64,000 nucleotides of DNA. It comes from a virus. Shown piece after piece: positions 18,496 through 28,399 of the stretch (the first letter of the stretch is position 1; the number at the start of each line of letters is the position of its first letter). The notes under the pieces were generated by a model, which was given only the letters and a program-made list of their open reading frames with translations, was not told where the DNA came from and ran no database searches. The DNA lies in the IMG/VR virus record IMGVR_UViG_3300046753_000522, positions 37,941-101,940 of that record. One strand, given 5' to 3'. The position numbers and the translations under genes were made by a program.

Positions 18496-20408
18496 TATCT
18501 GGTCTCTACAACAATTGCCTTCGTAAATGATTCTTCGGGGTCAAACTTAATGATATTGTTTAGTTCCGAAACCACCACTGATTCATTCGCAGGTACAGCG
18601 AACAGTTTTATGAAGTTCTTACCGCCTGGAACATTCTGTACATTTAGTCCAGTGATTGCAACTCTACCCGTCTCAGGGAAATACTCGCCGACATTTTCTA
18701 TGAGCACGCGACCTGACTGAGTTACAACCTCGAGTGCGCGCGAAGGACCAACACGAAATTGCGTGGGCGCATTTTCTTCGGTGAGTCGTACTCGGTCGAG
18801 CAACTTGTTGCGGATAAAGCAGATTTGATTCTTGTATGTAAACAGAGAAGAGTAAACAGACGCTTCGTCAGATTCTTCAGGGATTTGTAATGGTGTCGGG
18901 AAAGTCTGCTCATAGTTAAACTCAAAGTTTAGCAGAGGTAGTATTCTTCGTTGTATAACTGTTCTCGATCTAGAAGAAAGAACTGACGGGTCAGTAGCGT
19001 CAACCTGTGTGAGCATGTTTGAGCGACGGAATACCTGATCGAACTTTCCTGTATTCTCTTCAAAATACTTTGCAATATTTCGTTCTACATTATTACGAAT
19101 AGTAGAAGAGTTGATGCCAGTCAACGATGGGTTAAACTGGAAGAAAGTTTGTGTTGAAATGTATGTTGTAACTGGATCAGTAAACTTCAGATCAAAGGAA
19201 ACAATTGAGAAGTCATCAGCGAGGGCAAGAATCTTTTTACGGACGTCAGCGATAGTTGAATTATCGAGACCCTCTTTCCAAACGATTGAGGTGAACACCT
19301 TTCCGTAATCGGGTTTGGGGTCGTCCTCACCGCCCCACGACTTGATGTCCTCAATGAAGGTGGAGTATCTTTTCAAGATCAAGGCAGAGTAGTCAAGTGA
19401 TGTTACCATTCGATTCTGCGCAGCATATTGGAACGGTGCGTTCTTGCGCATTGATTCGATTGTTTCTTTATCGCCACCCCCAGCGGTAGTAGACAACATT
19501 GTAACTGAGATGTTATCGGGACTGATTCCGGTTTCGTTGAGACTGATAGGAGTCTTTAGAACCAGTGACCGAATACCGTTTGCTTCCTCACCTCTGGTGC
19601 GCAGGTAGTTTACGTTGACGACATTACCTGCTGTCGGTGCTTCACCGAGTGAGTTACCATTACCGAACGTCAACTCGTAGTAACCATTCGGTGCCTCTCG
19701 CAGAACGTAGAGACGGGAAGTCTCGTCAATGGTAGTAGCATCCAGAAGGTTAGTGTAAATGTTGAACGCTGAACCGCCGTCAACTACAGCAGAACCTTGG
19801 TCGGTGAACACTTTGATAAGTGCGGTTTCGATATCAATATTCGGATCAGGCACAACGTACACGGTATCTTCTTCTGTGCCAACGATAAAGTCTTGATTGC
19901 GCTCGATACCTTCATAAACTTTGATGGGTTCATCAGGCGCATCGAAGGGGGCGAAAGTATAGACGCCTGTTCCCTGTGCGTTAGCGACCAACGAGTCACG
20001 GTTTGTGAACGTATAGTCGATGTCGTCCTTACTACCACGGAGCACCAACTCTCCAGGTTGAAGTACGGCGACTTCGGCAAGTCCAGGAACACCAACCGCG
20101 TTGATCGTTAGGTCGACCGTTGCTTCTGCTGACTTCTTTGAGTCAGGGATATAACCCAATGACTCAGCGAGCGATACAACAGAGGGTCGCAACTGTGCGG
20201 TGACGAGGTATGACTCGTTGAGGGCAAAGTTTGCGATAAGTGCGCTGAGGTGAGTGTTGTGTGATAGAACGTCAAGGATGTTACTGAGACCTGCTCCCTC
20301 AAAGTCGTAATCCGCAAACTCTCCGCTTTCTTTCAGGAAAGTCTTGAGAGTTTCTTTGAGGTTCTGAAAGTCTAATTCTGACGATTTTATTGTTGTTGGT
20401 GTTGTCAT
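18495..20408 (-). CDS. 6: Baseplate wedge protein gp6 (baseplate J family)
   Basis: The 637-residue protein matches gp6: SSELDFQNLKETLKTFLKES near the N-terminus, then DYDFEGAGLSNILDVLSHNT and FALNESYLVTAQLRPSVVSL (about residues 38-80), with YELTFGNGNSLGE and VNYLRTRGEEANG mid-protein (about 240-272). In T4, gp6 dimers join wedges into the inner baseplate ring. The length equals T4 gp6 (660 residues). gp25 lies 2 bp upstream and the gp7-position protein overlaps it by one base, keeping the 25-6-7 wedge core together. Confidence 0.9.
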   Translation of the reverse strand: MTTPTTIKSSELDFQNLKETLKTFLKESGEFADYDFEGAGLSNILDVLSHNTHLSALIANFALNESYLVTAQLRPSVVSLAESLGYIPDSKKSAEATVDLTINAVGVPGLAEVAVLQPGELVLRGSKDDIDYTFTNRDSLVANAQGTGVYTFAPFDAPDEPIKVYEGIERNQDFIVGTEEDTVYVVPDPNIDIETALIKVFTDQGSAVVDGGSAFNIYTNLLDATTIDETSRLYVLREAPNGYYELTFGNGNSLGEAPTAGNVVNVNYLRTRGEEANGIRSLVLKTPISLNETGISPDNISVTMLSTTAGGGDKETIESMRKNAPFQYAAQNRMVTSLDYSALILKRYSTFIEDIKSWGGEDDPKPDYGKVFTSIVWKEGLDNSTIADVRKKILALADDFSIVSFDLKFTDPVTTYISTQTFFQFNPSLTGINSSTIRNNVERNIAKYFEENTGKFDQVFRRSNMLTQVDATDPSVLSSRSRTVIQRRILPLLNFEFNYEQTFPTPLQIPEESDEASVYSSLFTYKNQICFIRNKLLDRVRLTEENAPTQFRVGPSRALEVVTQSGRVLIENVGEYFPETGRVAITGLNVQNVPGGKNFIKLFAVPANESVVVSELNNIIKFDPEESFTKAIVVETR

Positions 20409-20409
20409 A

Positions 20410-20955
20410 TCAGCGTAACCTGTTCATGTTGACTTTCGCTACGAAAGATTCTTGATAGTTGTCGATTTTAAATTCTACTTTGATCACAACAGTATTGTGT
20501 ATCTGTTCTCGCAGGATAGTCATTCCCTGCGGTATCTTTTGATTGCTATCCCAGAATTCAACATTAATGATCGTTGCTCTTGGTTCGTCCCTTTCAATCG
20601 CTCGTGTAATCTCTGTTCGCACTAATTCTTCGGTGTAGTTCTCAACCGTCTCAAAGAGCATAGCACGGACGTTAGCGCCAAAGTAGGGATTGTATGGTTT
20701 CTCAAAGTAGTTTGTGAGAAGAATATTCTCGACAGACTGTACGACAGCAGCAGCATCTTCTTTCTTATAGATGTCGCCAACCATCTGACCATCAACCAGA
20801 ACCATTCTTCCTGACCGTACATCCCATCGATAGACAGGGTCTTGTACAGTTCCAGGTTTTGGTTGGAATCGTAGATCGATATCCCTGTTTCTGCGGACTC
20901 TGGACGTCGCAAGAGTCTTGTTTTTTAATCCTGGTGATACCCGTTTGAGTGCCAT
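20410..20955 (-). CDS. 25: Baseplate wedge protein gp25
   Basis: The 181-residue protein contains the gp25 fold signature: DAAAVVQSVENILLTNYFEK (about residues 68-87), PYFGANVRAMLFETV (about 91-105), and a C-terminal beta segment HNTVVIKVEFKI. gp25 is the conserved clamp of the inner wedge in contractile systems (GPW/gp25 family) and contacts gp6 and the sheath. It is somewhat longer than T4 gp25 (132 residues) because of a basic N-terminal extension. A TATAAATA box lies 26 bp upstream and gp6 follows at once. Confidence 0.88.
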   Translation of the reverse strand: MALKRVSPGLKNKTLATSRVRRNRDIDLRFQPKPGTVQDPVYRWDVRSGRMVLVDGQMVGDIYKKEDAAAVVQSVENILLTNYFEKPYNPYFGANVRAMLFETVENYTEELVRTEITRAIERDEPRATIINVEFWDSNQKIPQGMTILREQIHNTVVIKVEFKIDNYQESFVAKVNMNRLR

Positions 20956-20980
20956 TTCGTTATCCCACCTTGTATGGGTT

Positions 20981-20988
20981 TATTTATA
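20981..20988 (-). promoter_or_regulatory. T4-type late promoter TATAAATA
   Basis: This is an exact minus-strand match in the 39-bp gap between the spike gene stop (20995) and the gp25 start (20955). It would drive the gp25-gp6-gp7 block. Confidence 0.8.
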
Positions 20989-20994
20989 CGGTTA

Positions 20995-23475
20995 TCAGTC
21001 AGTTATCTCAACAAGGTCGGCACCAGAGAACATCTTCCTGTTGAAGTATGTGCAAACTTTTTGCTCGAAAGTCGCCTTGTAGTCTTTCTCGATCTTTGGC
21101 ATAACGACAATCAACTGCTGAGACATATTCCCATCGGGGCGAGTGATATCATAATCGAGACTCAACTGGTCGAAGAAGAAAGTGTCTCGGATATACAAAG
21201 AAAGGTCAAAGGTGGCGCGATAGTCGATCTTACCTCTTGTGTTATAGAGAGTGTATACGACAGCACGACCTTCGTACTTCAGTTGGTTGATTGGGAAAGC
21301 ACCAGCAACGATAGACTTCTGGGTACTTCCACCATCTTCTTTGCGATATGGTTCGCGCCAGTATCTCTTCTGTACTGGTTCTTTCTCTTTATACTTTCTT
21401 CGGATACCGTTGGCAGGATTATAGTATGCTTCGGTGACTTGTAATCTGTGGTGCTTGAAGTCTGCGCATCCAGCAATGCCTTCCATCAACCACGCATGCA
21501 GGTAATACTGACGGGCAAGGTCTTGTCGATGTTTGATGATTGGCACAAACTCAAGACTGGTCATGGATCCAGGAGCACCAAAGAACTTCGAAACCGTACA
21601 AGACTTCGACAACTTGGTGCTGCTCGTAATCGGGGCATCGTATCGGTCTGGGTTGTAGATGGGATCTGCAAGAATCGTACGAGTCAGCGCCTGCTTGTTC
21701 TTGGGCAGGAAGGTCTTGCTCGCCCTCTCGACAGGGTTTCCGAGAAGCGTGTAACCGAACCTTGGAATAGGTTCACTCTGACCTGTTCGTTTGACCTCGT
21801 ACGGAGGAGGAGGTGCTCCGATATTATACAAGGGATTCAGGCGATTTTCGTTCAATAGGGACTCAATACACTTCGGACCGTCGGTCTGCATCTCGGGTGC
21901 GGTAACGATATCGCTCGCCCCATCCATCGTACGCAACTTCGACCGTATCTCCATTGTGTTGGGAGTCCAGTTGAAGTAGTAACTGTATGTGTCGATCTTG
22001 GCGATCTTGTCCTCAAGATAACCATCCTCGTCAACTTCAACCATACGCACAGCATACGGTGAAGTTTTCTGCCACACTTCCCACCACTGAGGGGGATTGG
22101 CGTAGTTCTTGAACAGAGGTTCATGCGGTGCGTTGGCATCTGGCCATTGCGCCATCAGGTTGACCGCATCGGGATCCTTTGGAGTTGTCCAACCCTCAGA
22201 CCACATATCAACAGATGCATAGACCACGTGATTGTTCTTTGCTTCCCAACCCCAGTCAAAGATGTACTCAGGTTTCTCTTCGCCCTTCATGTCTGAAGAA
22301 CCGTCATGGGTGTCGTCCCAATCATTAGTTGCAATGGGAAGTGCGGGGTAGTCGTGGTCGATAGGCAGGTTAATTGCACCTGGACTACCGCCGAGAGAAA
22401 CCGCCATCAGAGAACGATCAGCAGCACGTGCATGTTCTGCCCTGTAGCAATCATCTGCTCGATCAGCGTAATTTGCATAGTTGGAAATATGCGCGCTGTG
22501 TGCCTCTTCAGAATACTTTGCGAACTTTGAGGTCCATGCCTCGAGTGCGCGACCGACGAGGTTTCCGTGGAATACCGTGTCCTTGCCCTGACCGTCTTCA
22601 CCGCCAGTGTAAAGTGAACCAAAGTAATGGAAGTCCGGACCACCGATCTTTCCCTTCTTGCCGATCACGCGTGTGTCTTCAGAAGAGAATGTCATGAACC
22701 CGCCACTGGTAGCAGTGAAATGAGACATTGCAGAGAAACGAATACCGCGTTTTGCGTTGGGGATAATATCGTTACCAGAGATCAACCGTAGATCTTTCTT
22801 CGTGATGATCTTATGTTCACTTGAACCATAGTCAAGGCGATCGCCCCAAACCTTTGTGTCCATATTACCCCGAACAATGGTTGAGTGCGTGTCACCCGTT
22901 TCGGTGATCAACGTTCCGTGTACCGAGTGGTTTTGATTGGCACCGACAGTGACGTTATAATTGCCACCGACATGCATATTATAGTTGCCATTGACCGTCA
23001 GGTTGAGGTCGCCGTCATAGGTCAGGTTGCCTTCTCCCTGCACCACAAGTTCGTGGTCGGCACCAACGACTTGTACTTGGTGTGAACGAGATGAGATCAG
23101 TACTGAACCGTCTTGCTTGAGTTCAACGCCTGCGCCCGTATGGTGTTTGATTAATATGCGCTGGTTTCCTGGAGTGTCGTCCATCTCGAACGAGTGTCCA
23201 GTCAGAGTCTCGTTTGCCTGATTGAATGGGTAGATGGAGGTTGTCGCCATGGGTACGTCGAAGTTTGTGCCAACCGTGCTGCCCCGACTCCAAACTTCAT
23301 TAATCTTGATTCCCATACTCGCACGATTGAGACTTGTACCGAACCAGTTTCCTCTGCGGGGAAACTCTCCAGTGGGGTCAGCAAATCCATCGATGGGTAT
23401 ACCAGTGGTGAGTTCTTTCTCTTCACCACCTTCTTCTTTGGCGCGTTGCGTTATCTTGTTATTTCCTGTTGTCAT
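20995..23475 (-). CDS. Central spike protein with gp5/VgrG-like beta-helix
   Basis: The 826-residue protein carries a gp5-C/VgrG type beta-helix at about residues 85-235: HSFEMDDTPGNQRILIKHHT, VELKQDGSVLISS, then regular octad-like units (LNLTVNGNYNMHVGGNYNVT). This is the membrane-piercing needle that in T4 is the C-terminal part of gp5. The remaining 590 residues are unlike T4 gp5 and rich in Tyr, Trp and Pro. No lysozyme domain is present; that is on a separate gene (26102-26995). It abuts the amidase gene (23476). It is therefore probably the spike half of a split gp5, with an added C-terminal domain of unknown role. Confidence 0.7.
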   Translation of the reverse strand: MTTGNNKITQRAKEEGGEEKELTTGIPIDGFADPTGEFPRRGNWFGTSLNRASMGIKINEVWSRGSTVGTNFDVPMATTSIYPFNQANETLTGHSFEMDDTPGNQRILIKHHTGAGVELKQDGSVLISSRSHQVQVVGADHELVVQGEGNLTYDGDLNLTVNGNYNMHVGGNYNVTVGANQNHSVHGTLITETGDTHSTIVRGNMDTKVWGDRLDYGSSEHKIITKKDLRLISGNDIIPNAKRGIRFSAMSHFTATSGGFMTFSSEDTRVIGKKGKIGGPDFHYFGSLYTGGEDGQGKDTVFHGNLVGRALEAWTSKFAKYSEEAHSAHISNYANYADRADDCYRAEHARAADRSLMAVSLGGSPGAINLPIDHDYPALPIATNDWDDTHDGSSDMKGEEKPEYIFDWGWEAKNNHVVYASVDMWSEGWTTPKDPDAVNLMAQWPDANAPHEPLFKNYANPPQWWEVWQKTSPYAVRMVEVDEDGYLEDKIAKIDTYSYYFNWTPNTMEIRSKLRTMDGASDIVTAPEMQTDGPKCIESLLNENRLNPLYNIGAPPPPYEVKRTGQSEPIPRFGYTLLGNPVERASKTFLPKNKQALTRTILADPIYNPDRYDAPITSSTKLSKSCTVSKFFGAPGSMTSLEFVPIIKHRQDLARQYYLHAWLMEGIAGCADFKHHRLQVTEAYYNPANGIRRKYKEKEPVQKRYWREPYRKEDGGSTQKSIVAGAFPINQLKYEGRAVVYTLYNTRGKIDYRATFDLSLYIRDTFFFDQLSLDYDITRPDGNMSQQLIVVMPKIEKDYKATFEQKVCTYFNRKMFSGADLVEITD

Positions 23476-24954
23476 TTAAAACTTCTTATCCAGTACGTCG
23501 GGGTCTTTCTCTGATACCTGCGGACCTTCTCTTTCCAGTGCCTTCAGGATATCATCGGGTGAAAGGGCAGGGTCATTTAGCGGATCTGCATATAAACTCT
23601 GTTTATTGAAGTTGTTATATGCATAATCTCGAACGTCAAACCCTGGATCATCCTGTGAGGCATCTACGTCCATATGACCGAGTGCCTGACCTCCTGGGAA
23701 TTGATCAAAGAAAGTCTTGAATACACAGTACAGGGTGCTGTACTGGGTAGAAGTAATTCCTCTCGCGCCAGACACTTCGTACAAATCTTCGGTGCCCGAG
23801 GCAACGTTCACGCCACCAACCAAGCACACACCAATAGAGTATGCGTTATGGTTGTTTGGTGGACAATGCGATCCTACTGAATTAACGGGAACACCTCTCT
23901 GTATCGAACCATCTCTCATAATAATTATGTGGTATGCGTTATCACCACTACCAGTCAGATCTGTCAGGTTTTCTGCTGTCAGGTTTGCGTTAGTATATGT
24001 ATCAGAATAATGAACAATGATTTCGCTGACGTCTCTTGTGATTGACGACATCTCTGATTCTAACTCTTCCAGCGAACTAATGTTATTGTCACCAAGTCCT
24101 GCTTGCAAACTACCGATACCGATCTCGTAGGGAGGAGGCATAGGAAGGTCATCGCTGGCACCAACCGTACCAGCGAGGGTGGGAAGGTAGGATCCAAAAG
24201 TATTTGCCAAACTGTTTGTTGACACCACTGCGCCTGTCTGGGACTTAACTAATTCTGCGGCGACCGCATTTCTAAAACTCTGCGGAAGATTCTCAACAGG
24301 GATAGTGTCGGGGATGGGAGCACCACTCGGTGATGTCGTGCTCGTAAACTGACGAACTACAGCAGCAGGTATTGCATCGGTGTTCAACGATCCGTTGCCA
24401 CCCAAAAGGTCTGTCACTGCACTGGTAAGTTCGTTGTCAAAGCGAATTTGATTACCTTGACCATCCAATATGCCCTGGACCGACTGATTCAATATCTTTC
24501 TCGTTTGGTTTGTTGCGTCCGCGACCATACCCTGCATAAATCCGTTGAAACCGAAGTTATCGAGAACCTCGTCTACCTTGCCCGACTTCTCAAGAAGGTC
24601 AACGTTGTAACGACTTATCGCGGCATTCAGAGAACGAGAAACAACAAAGTCGATATCGGTTTCTACACCAAAGTTATTAAACACACCGTTAGACCTCAAC
24701 GCATTCGTGAGGGTAGATCTAGTCATTCCAGGAGTTTGCGAGAGCAGAATGTCTGCTGCTCCCGTGTATGCCTCGTCAGGTATCTCACCGTTTGGTCCAA
24801 TGCGATCTTGCATATCCGAGATGTAGTTGGTCAGGTTCGTCCTTGTTACGGGATCAAGGTTGCCATTAGAGAACTGATCAACGCCTGCCTTCGTGCCAGT
24901 CTTGATACTCTGAGCAATTATCTCGTTGAGATATGATTGATCTGGGATACTCAC
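23476..24954 (-). CDS. Baseplate hub protein with C-terminal N-acetylmuramoyl-L-alanine amidase domain
   Basis: The 492-residue protein has a helical N-terminal region (about 1-300) and a type-2 amidase domain at about 305-465. Visible amidase elements are SEIIVHYSDTY (first zinc His), NAYHIIIMRDGSIQRGVPVN (the active-site strand), HNAYSIGVCLVGG, and GHMDVDASQDDPGFDV (second zinc His and the DPGFD motif). Amidase_2 enzymes cut the bond between MurNAc and the stem peptide. It lies between the spike and hub genes, overlapping the next upstream gene by 4 bp, so it is likely a virion-borne enzyme for entry and not an endolysin. T4 has no such hub amidase. Confidence 0.8.
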   Translation of the reverse strand: MSIPDQSYLNEIIAQSIKTGTKAGVDQFSNGNLDPVTRTNLTNYISDMQDRIGPNGEIPDEAYTGAADILLSQTPGMTRSTLTNALRSNGVFNNFGVETDIDFVVSRSLNAAISRYNVDLLEKSGKVDEVLDNFGFNGFMQGMVADATNQTRKILNQSVQGILDGQGNQIRFDNELTSAVTDLLGGNGSLNTDAIPAAVVRQFTSTTSPSGAPIPDTIPVENLPQSFRNAVAAELVKSQTGAVVSTNSLANTFGSYLPTLAGTVGASDDLPMPPPYEIGIGSLQAGLGDNNISSLEELESEMSSITRDVSEIIVHYSDTYTNANLTAENLTDLTGSGDNAYHIIIMRDGSIQRGVPVNSVGSHCPPNNHNAYSIGVCLVGGVNVASGTEDLYEVSGARGITSTQYSTLYCVFKTFFDQFPGGQALGHMDVDASQDDPGFDVRDYAYNNFNKQSLYADPLNDPALSPDDILKALEREGPQVSEKDPDVLDKKF

Positions 24955-26102
24955 GTGCCTTCACCATATGGAACATTGTTCGGATTAAATCCTCGCTGTG
25001 CTCTCTCTTCGACCGGAACTTCGTTCGGCGGGAAGGTGCTTGGGTCAGTGACGTCAACACCCGTCCTGTAGAAGTAAGCACGAGCATACTCGACGCTGTT
25101 CTTACCGCCCGAACCAGAGGGCACTTCGTTGATCGGAGACAAGAAGTCGAGTATCGCCTTCTTACCGCCCTTGACGAATCTGTGTCCTGGAATTGGCGGG
25201 TATGTCCCAACCTCTTCAATGATCTCGGGGATTTTGCCATCGTACATACCATTCTTATACTCGTCGACATATCGGTCGAGCATATCATTTATCGCTTCTG
25301 GAGAAGAGGCACAGAAAATTCTATAAGGAAAATGATTACGCTCGTTGCCGATATGATAGATGGCATCATCATTATCTGCATCTGATGCCTCGCCGTTTTT
25401 CTCCTTTACGATATCACTGCCTGTATGATACGTGATGGTCTCCATCATCCAGCAATCTGGTTCGGAGTACGCTGCGGTCGTACCGCCCTTTGGTGTATCA
25501 GTTCCCTGTAGAATATCTTGGTCTACGTCAGGTGTGTCATGCCACAAGTAACCGTGCTCCCAACCCTGATCACCCCAGTCAGGTGCAGGACCGAGTCGTT
25601 TGGCAGGTCTGTCCTTTGTGGGTTCAGGTTCATACCAGAACACGGGAGGAGGATCGTTCTTTGTTCTTTGGAATATATGCTTCTGCGTTCCACTGTAGTT
25701 TGTCTGGTGAAACTCATCATCATAGATGTGATCACCCGCCTCACCGTATCCGTCTTTGCTCTGCTCTGGCCAATACAACGGGAGTTCCATCTCGCCATGT
25801 ACATATAAAATACCTGTGCCGTATGTCAGGTGGTCAATGTCAGGAACTTCTTCCGTCAGGGAGACCCAACCGTCAGCACGGTCAAAGTGATTGGGGCGAT
25901 TATCGTTGTATGGTTTACCTAAAGAATTGAGATTACCAAACCTCTCGAAATCCCTTACAGCATATCGTCCGACATTTGAAAGGTTGTTGACAAACCACTT
26001 GCGTATTCGATCAGCATGATGCGCCTCAAGATCCCGTAGATTGATTCTATCAAACAGGTTCTTAATGTACTGATTAACTTCCGATAGGTTGATCGTTGCC
26101 AT
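24951..26102 (-). CDS. Baseplate-region structural protein, unknown
   Basis: The 383-residue protein begins ATINLSEVNQYIKNLFDRIN and is rich in Asp, Gly, Tyr, Trp and Pro, with no catalytic motif, signal peptide or membrane segment that I can recognise. It lies between the gp5-like lysozyme (one-base overlap) and the amidase (4-bp overlap), so translation is coupled to the hub genes. It is very probably a hub or spike component of the baseplate, but this is from context only. Confidence 0.6.
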   Translation of the reverse strand: MATINLSEVNQYIKNLFDRINLRDLEAHHADRIRKWFVNNLSNVGRYAVRDFERFGNLNSLGKPYNDNRPNHFDRADGWVSLTEEVPDIDHLTYGTGILYVHGEMELPLYWPEQSKDGYGEAGDHIYDDEFHQTNYSGTQKHIFQRTKNDPPPVFWYEPEPTKDRPAKRLGPAPDWGDQGWEHGYLWHDTPDVDQDILQGTDTPKGGTTAAYSEPDCWMMETITYHTGSDIVKEKNGEASDADNDDAIYHIGNERNHFPYRIFCASSPEAINDMLDRYVDEYKNGMYDGKIPEIIEEVGTYPPIPGHRFVKGGKKAILDFLSPINEVPSGSGGKNSVEYARAYFYRTGVDVTDPSTFPPNEVPVEERAQRGFNPNNVPYGEGT

Positions 26103-26995
26103 TACCTTGCTCCTAATCCCCCGTAGATTCCCTTCGCTGCTCCTTCAGCAGCACCCTTTGAACAGGTGGTCAGGGGATGGACATAATACTTGACGAGTGC
26201 GGCAACTTGCCCGTTGCCCTTCTCTTCAATACCGTCGATCTTTTCTCCATACAAACTGCCCTCGATCTCTCGAGCGCGAAGTATCTTAGAGAGTGCGGTT
26301 GAGTTCGTTGTTTGTAACTCGTGTAGTACATATAACAGTTGCCCATCGAAATCTTTTGCGGTCTTTGTGGGGGCGAGTCGCTTAATATATGAGTTGAATC
26401 TCGCATACCGTGCGCTGTCTTTTGGCCAACCCGCGATTCCAAAACCGTTACCCTCTTGAGTGGGAGAGAGTCCACTGATCGTTTGTAGTACGCCAGTGAT
26501 TGACGATGCCTGCTTTGCATTGAACCCGTTGTCAATGAAGTATCGAGCGACATCTGCTGCAGGTATTCCCTCTGTTTCGAATATGGGATCTTCCATCTGA
26601 GCATTTGTTTGCTGGAAGTAATACGCGAAAGGATTGGTTGCAGGGTCCATACGATACTGTGATTGCACAGACGTAGGATACTCAACGTGTGGTAGTGAAC
26701 CAACGATGAGAGGAACCTGGGAGTTAATACCGTCAAGGAAGAAACCGAATACAATGGCACCTGCCTGTATGTGCGGTATCGTACCCAAACCAGAAACACC
26801 ATACGTATCCGAGGGAAGCATCACCTGCGCCCAAGGCAGATCCTTTTGCGGAATCTGGTTGACGTCGCCACTGTGTATACCATGTATACGAATCTTGACC
26901 CTGCCTTCGTATCCATGGGGTGGTGTGGCGTCAATTACGTTGGCGACAAACCAACGAACGTCATCGCCGTAAAATTCTTTATTATATGTTTTCAT
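26102..26995 (-). CDS. 5: gp5-like hub protein: OB domain plus tail lysozyme domain
   Basis: The 297-residue protein has an N-terminal gp5-type OB-fold (about 1-115): VRWFVANVIDATPPHGYEGR, VKIRIHGIHSGD, LPWAQVMLPSDT and GFFLDGINSQVPLIVGSLP. A second domain (about 145-270) matches the phage tail lysozyme pattern: ARYFIDNGFNAKQASSITGV, GNGFGIAGWPKDSARYARF and LLYVLHELQTTNSTALSKIL. This would be a peptidoglycan glycosidase used during penetration. T4 gp5 is OB-lysozyme-beta-helix in one chain of 575 residues; here the helix is encoded separately at 20995-23475. It overlaps the gp27-like gene by 4 bp. Confidence 0.8.
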   Translation of the reverse strand: MKTYNKEFYGDDVRWFVANVIDATPPHGYEGRVKIRIHGIHSGDVNQIPQKDLPWAQVMLPSDTYGVSGLGTIPHIQAGAIVFGFFLDGINSQVPLIVGSLPHVEYPTSVQSQYRMDPATNPFAYYFQQTNAQMEDPIFETEGIPAADVARYFIDNGFNAKQASSITGVLQTISGLSPTQEGNGFGIAGWPKDSARYARFNSYIKRLAPTKTAKDFDGQLLYVLHELQTTNSTALSKILRAREIEGSLYGEKIDGIEEKGNGQVAALVKYYVHPLTTCSKGAAEGAAKGIYGGLGAR

Positions 26996-28395
26996 CTCGC
27001 TGGCACTTCCTCATCTTTAGGATTCTTGGCGAGTTTAGTTACATGCATAATAACATCATGAACCGTATTACGATAAAAGTTTCTACACTTATGTATTAGG
27101 TACAGTCCAGACATTTCTTGGTTCAACTTGCGGTTACCGCTTTCACCAGTGTCGGACTGTAGGAAGTCGATCCAGATAACGTCGCCCACAGAAGGCAACG
27201 AACTGCCACCGCTACCCTTTGACTTAAAGAACGAGATACCAGGAATCGTAACCTCAATCATATTTTTATTCAGTAGACTCTTGATTGCGTTTGCTCGAAT
27301 TTTATTCATTGCCTGTAACTGGTCTGGATCATCAGCATAACTATGGACCGAACCATATGTTCCGAGTGAAGATATTGTGCTGATGTAACGAGACTCACAG
27401 TCTGGTAGTTTTTTCTCTTCACCTTCTACTTCAATCTTCTGCTCAACGTCGTAAACATTCTGACCTGCTACGCCACCTGTTCCTAGCACTCCGACAGAGG
27501 CAAGTCTTTCAAGTAATTTCTTTCCGTCAAAGTGTCGATCAAACTTTTGCGAGGTGTAGGTGTCAATGTACATTAGGTTAGCGCCCAGTGCTCCCTCTTG
27601 CGTCAACTTTAGGGTGTCTTGAATACTATCAACAAGAACACGTTTCACAATCACATCTTGCTTGTCCTGCCCTTGACCAGCGATCATCATACCACGTGCT
27701 TGCGAGTAGAGCATATGCTTGTTTTCATTAAATGCCTCGGCGCTGAACATCTTCTCAAGATTACCTATGCGGATTTTGTCGACACCCTCCACTTGATCAT
27801 ACAAAGTTTGGTATGCATAGTATGGGCAACCAACGTCTGTCGTAGCGCGATCCATCAACCACTTAACTGCCTCAAGAGGACTAATGAACGGAGTGATGAT
27901 TCTAACGGGATCTTGCGACTCAACCTGATCGCCGCCATAGGAACGATCTACTTCGACACTCAGGTGGTTCTTCAAGATTGCCTCTGATATCTTGGTGAGT
28001 CTGCCTGTGTATGACCTCGAGATCTTAATGTTTTGATCACGGTAGGCATGAGGCGAGATAATATTAACATGATAGACTTCTGTTCGTTCTGCTGTCTTTT
28101 CTTGTTGAATAATAGAGACAATGTTGAACTCCATCGTCCATTCTACTTCACCAACAGTATCCTTTTCTGCTGTTGCTACCGTCAGTTTTATCTTCTCAGT
28201 GCCGAGTATCTTGATTTTCTGAATGAGACCAATGTCATCCATGAACACAATCTGTCCTGTGACATATGGTTTGTCGAGATCTTCAAAGCAAGACAATTCC
28301 ATAATGTATTGCTTTATATCATAACCTTCGTCACCAAGGCGATCCGCTGTTATGATCGCCTCAGTGATCTTAAATTCTTGAGTTAATTGGTTCAA
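26992..28395 (-). CDS. 27: Baseplate hub protein, gp27-like
   Basis: The 467-residue protein has a VgrG/gp27-like layout. Paired beta-domains at the N-terminus (MELSCFEDLDKPYVTGQIVF) are followed by an insertion with SRSYTGRLTKISEAILKNHL (about 125-144) and ITPFISPLEAVKWLMDRAT (about 165-183), which is the hub fold seen in phage gp27/gpD-type proteins. The C-terminal part has GDVIWIDFL and a distal strand GLYLIHKCRNFYR. It lies between gp53 and gp5, overlapping gp5 by 4 bp, where a gp27 would be expected. T4 gp27 (391 residues) forms the trimeric hub under gp5. Confidence 0.72.
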   Translation of the reverse strand: MNQLTQEFKITEAIITADRLGDEGYDIKQYIMELSCFEDLDKPYVTGQIVFMDDIGLIQKIKILGTEKIKLTVATAEKDTVGEVEWTMEFNIVSIIQQEKTAERTEVYHVNIISPHAYRDQNIKISRSYTGRLTKISEAILKNHLSVEVDRSYGGDQVESQDPVRIITPFISPLEAVKWLMDRATTDVGCPYYAYQTLYDQVEGVDKIRIGNLEKMFSAEAFNENKHMLYSQARGMMIAGQGQDKQDVIVKRVLVDSIQDTLKLTQEGALGANLMYIDTYTSQKFDRHFDGKKLLERLASVGVLGTGGVAGQNVYDVEQKIEVEGEEKKLPDCESRYISTISSLGTYGSVHSYADDPDQLQAMNKIRANAIKSLLNKNMIEVTIPGISFFKSKGSGGSSLPSVGDVIWIDFLQSDTGESGNRKLNQEMSGLYLIHKCRNFYRNTVHDVIMHVTKLAKNPKDEEVPAR

Positions 28396-28399
28396 CGTA

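Noticed and set aside
26170-26802. 210-codon open frame inside the gp5-like gene
   Set aside because: It is fully overlapped by clear gp5 OB and lysozyme motifs in another frame; its composition is shadow-like.
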